Part shown: positions 19,070-19,671 of the stretch, piece after piece
Layout of the letters: every line of letters starts with the position of its first letter
Numbering within the stretch: the stretch's first letter is position 1
NCBI GenBank assembly: GCA_964446595.1
Contig: CAYUPY010000018.1
Coordinates: 1 to 19,671, forward strand
DNA length: 19,671 nucleotides
Source of the DNA: CAYUPY01 sp964446595
GTDB taxonomy: Bacteria; Patescibacteriota; Dojkabacteria; J137; JAEUSD01
Direction of reading: 5' to 3'
Notes under the pieces: model-generated
Database searches by the model: none
What the model was told of the DNA's origin: nothing
The model's input: only the letters and a program-made list of their open reading frames with translations
Program-made: the position numbers and the translations under genes

Positions 19070-19671
19070 ATGGAAGAAATGAGGAGACCGCTGCCTTTGC
19101 CAAGTGATGCTGAGAATTTGCGTGGCTTATATTGCTGGGCAGGGCCAGGGACTATACGGATGCTTCGGTTGAAGTATTTTAATCCGTTAATTAATGAACA
19201 GAGTTTGATGTCATCGTATGATTACGATGTGCTAGCAAAGCTTAAAGAGAAAATTGGGTTAACCGATGTATGGGCAACTTACTCTTGGGGTTTTTCCCCG
19301 CAAACAGAGCAAGAGGATTATGATTTCCTGGCACAGAGAATAGATAACTTTCATAAATTAGGTATTCGCGTGCATGCCTATATTCAAGGCCCAAACTTGG
19401 TGTATAAAGAGTTTTCTCATCGTGATTGGTGGGCACAGGATAATCGAGGTAATTTAATAACTTATCATCGTGGTAGGCGAATGGCTTGTGTGCTGCACCC
19501 AGACTTTGTGCAATATAAGCTAGATCAGGTAGATGCTATTTCCGAAATAGGTGCAGATGGTGTGTTTATGGATAATGTTTTTGTGGGAGCATTGCCCGAG
19601 CCCTTGTACCGCGGTGACATTCCGTTTACGTTTGCGGGCGACAACCATCCACTAATGCAGAAAGAATTTAA
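19070..19671 (+). CDS. TIM-barrel glycoside-hydrolase-like protein (5' part, runs off the window)
   Basis: A frame open from ATG 19070 to the window end, 200 residues visible. It has no signal peptide. The segments LTDVWATYSWGFSP, DFLAQRIDNFHKLGIRVHAY, DWWAQDNRGN, ACVLHPDFVQYKLDQVDAIS and IGADGVFMDNVF look like strands and helices of a (beta/alpha)8 barrel. The Asp in ADGVFMDNV is at the place where many barrel glycosidases keep a catalytic residue. The precise family is not recognisable from this part. ATG 19070 starts 7 nt after the AzoR-like stop, so the gene may belong to the yceI operon; ATG 19079 is an alternative start. Confidence 0.7.
   Translation, partial: MEEMRRPLPLPSDAENLRGLYCWAGPGTIRMLRLKYFNPLINEQSLMSSYDYDVLAKLKEKIGLTDVWATYSWGFSPQTEQEDYDFLAQRIDNFHKLGIRVHAYIQGPNLVYKEFSHRDWWAQDNRGNLITYHRGRRMACVLHPDFVQYKLDQVDAISEIGADGVFMDNVFVGALPEPLYRGDIPFTFAGDNHPLMQKEF

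Noticed and set aside
1..19671. Reassigned genetic code (UGA as Gly or Trp)
   Set aside because: UGA ends several well-bounded genes here, including the ATGA overlap at 5887-5890 and the stops at 3105-3107, 8069-8071 and 19060-19062, and conserved Trp codons are TGG. The TGA at 686 is an isolated case.
1..19671. CRISPR array, insertion sequence, rRNA or prophage
   Set aside because: No spaced direct repeats, transposase or integrase motifs, terminal inverted repeats or rRNA sequence were seen.

Overview
The window reads as a chromosomal segment of a small-genome bacterium. It is moderately AT-rich, uses the standard stop codons, has tightly packed genes and almost no Shine-Dalgarno sequences. 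The gene set (rpsO, ftsQ/A/Z, thrS, trmD, a primary sigma factor, a membrane-anchored sortase, membrane-anchored GH18) and the many small or divergent proteins fit a Patescibacteria/CPR-type lineage best. That placement is an inference from style and content; no 16S gene or lineage marker is present.

Layout. (1) 1-1759, minus: an ECF-like sigma factor fused to a transmembrane helix and an extracytoplasmic propeller-like region; the frame is cut by a single TGA at 686-688 and then stays open to the window edge. (2) 1846-2520, minus: trmD, divergent from a small alpha/beta hydrolase (2571-3107, plus). (3) 3096-7686, minus: a tight five-gene operon, transcribed from 7686 downward, encoding a membrane Mur-ligase-like protein without a P-loop, a Phd-type antitoxin with a very long disordered linker, a PIN toxin lacking one catalytic Asp, a DUF4870-like membrane protein and a membrane-anchored GH18 protein. 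(4) 7739-9764, plus: a DUF948-like coiled-coil protein, rpsO and ftsQ. (5) 9754-11802, minus: thrS behind a T-box leader. (6) 11905-14565, plus: ftsA and ftsZ, then a terminator and an unrecognised helical protein facing a sortase gene. (7) 16239-17519, plus: the primary sigma factor rpoD, split by an in-frame TAA. (8) 17516-19062: an HxlR/YodB-like regulator, a 9+9 inverted-repeat operator, yceI and an AzoR-like flavin reductase, which look like a quinone/electrophile response unit. (9) 19070-end: the start of a TIM-barrel glycosidase-like gene.

Three cross-cutting signals stand out. First, at least eight genes have a -10-like hexamer exactly 5 nt before ATG, with no Shine-Dalgarno, which is the geometry of leaderless mRNAs and also decides several starts. 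Second, both sigma-factor genes carry one in-frame stop, each a different codon. Third, several perfect inverted repeats lie inside coding sequence. The best candidate for an undescribed system is the pseudo-Mur ligase / Phd / PIN / DUF4870 / GH18 operon, which links a toxin-antitoxin-like pair to envelope proteins.
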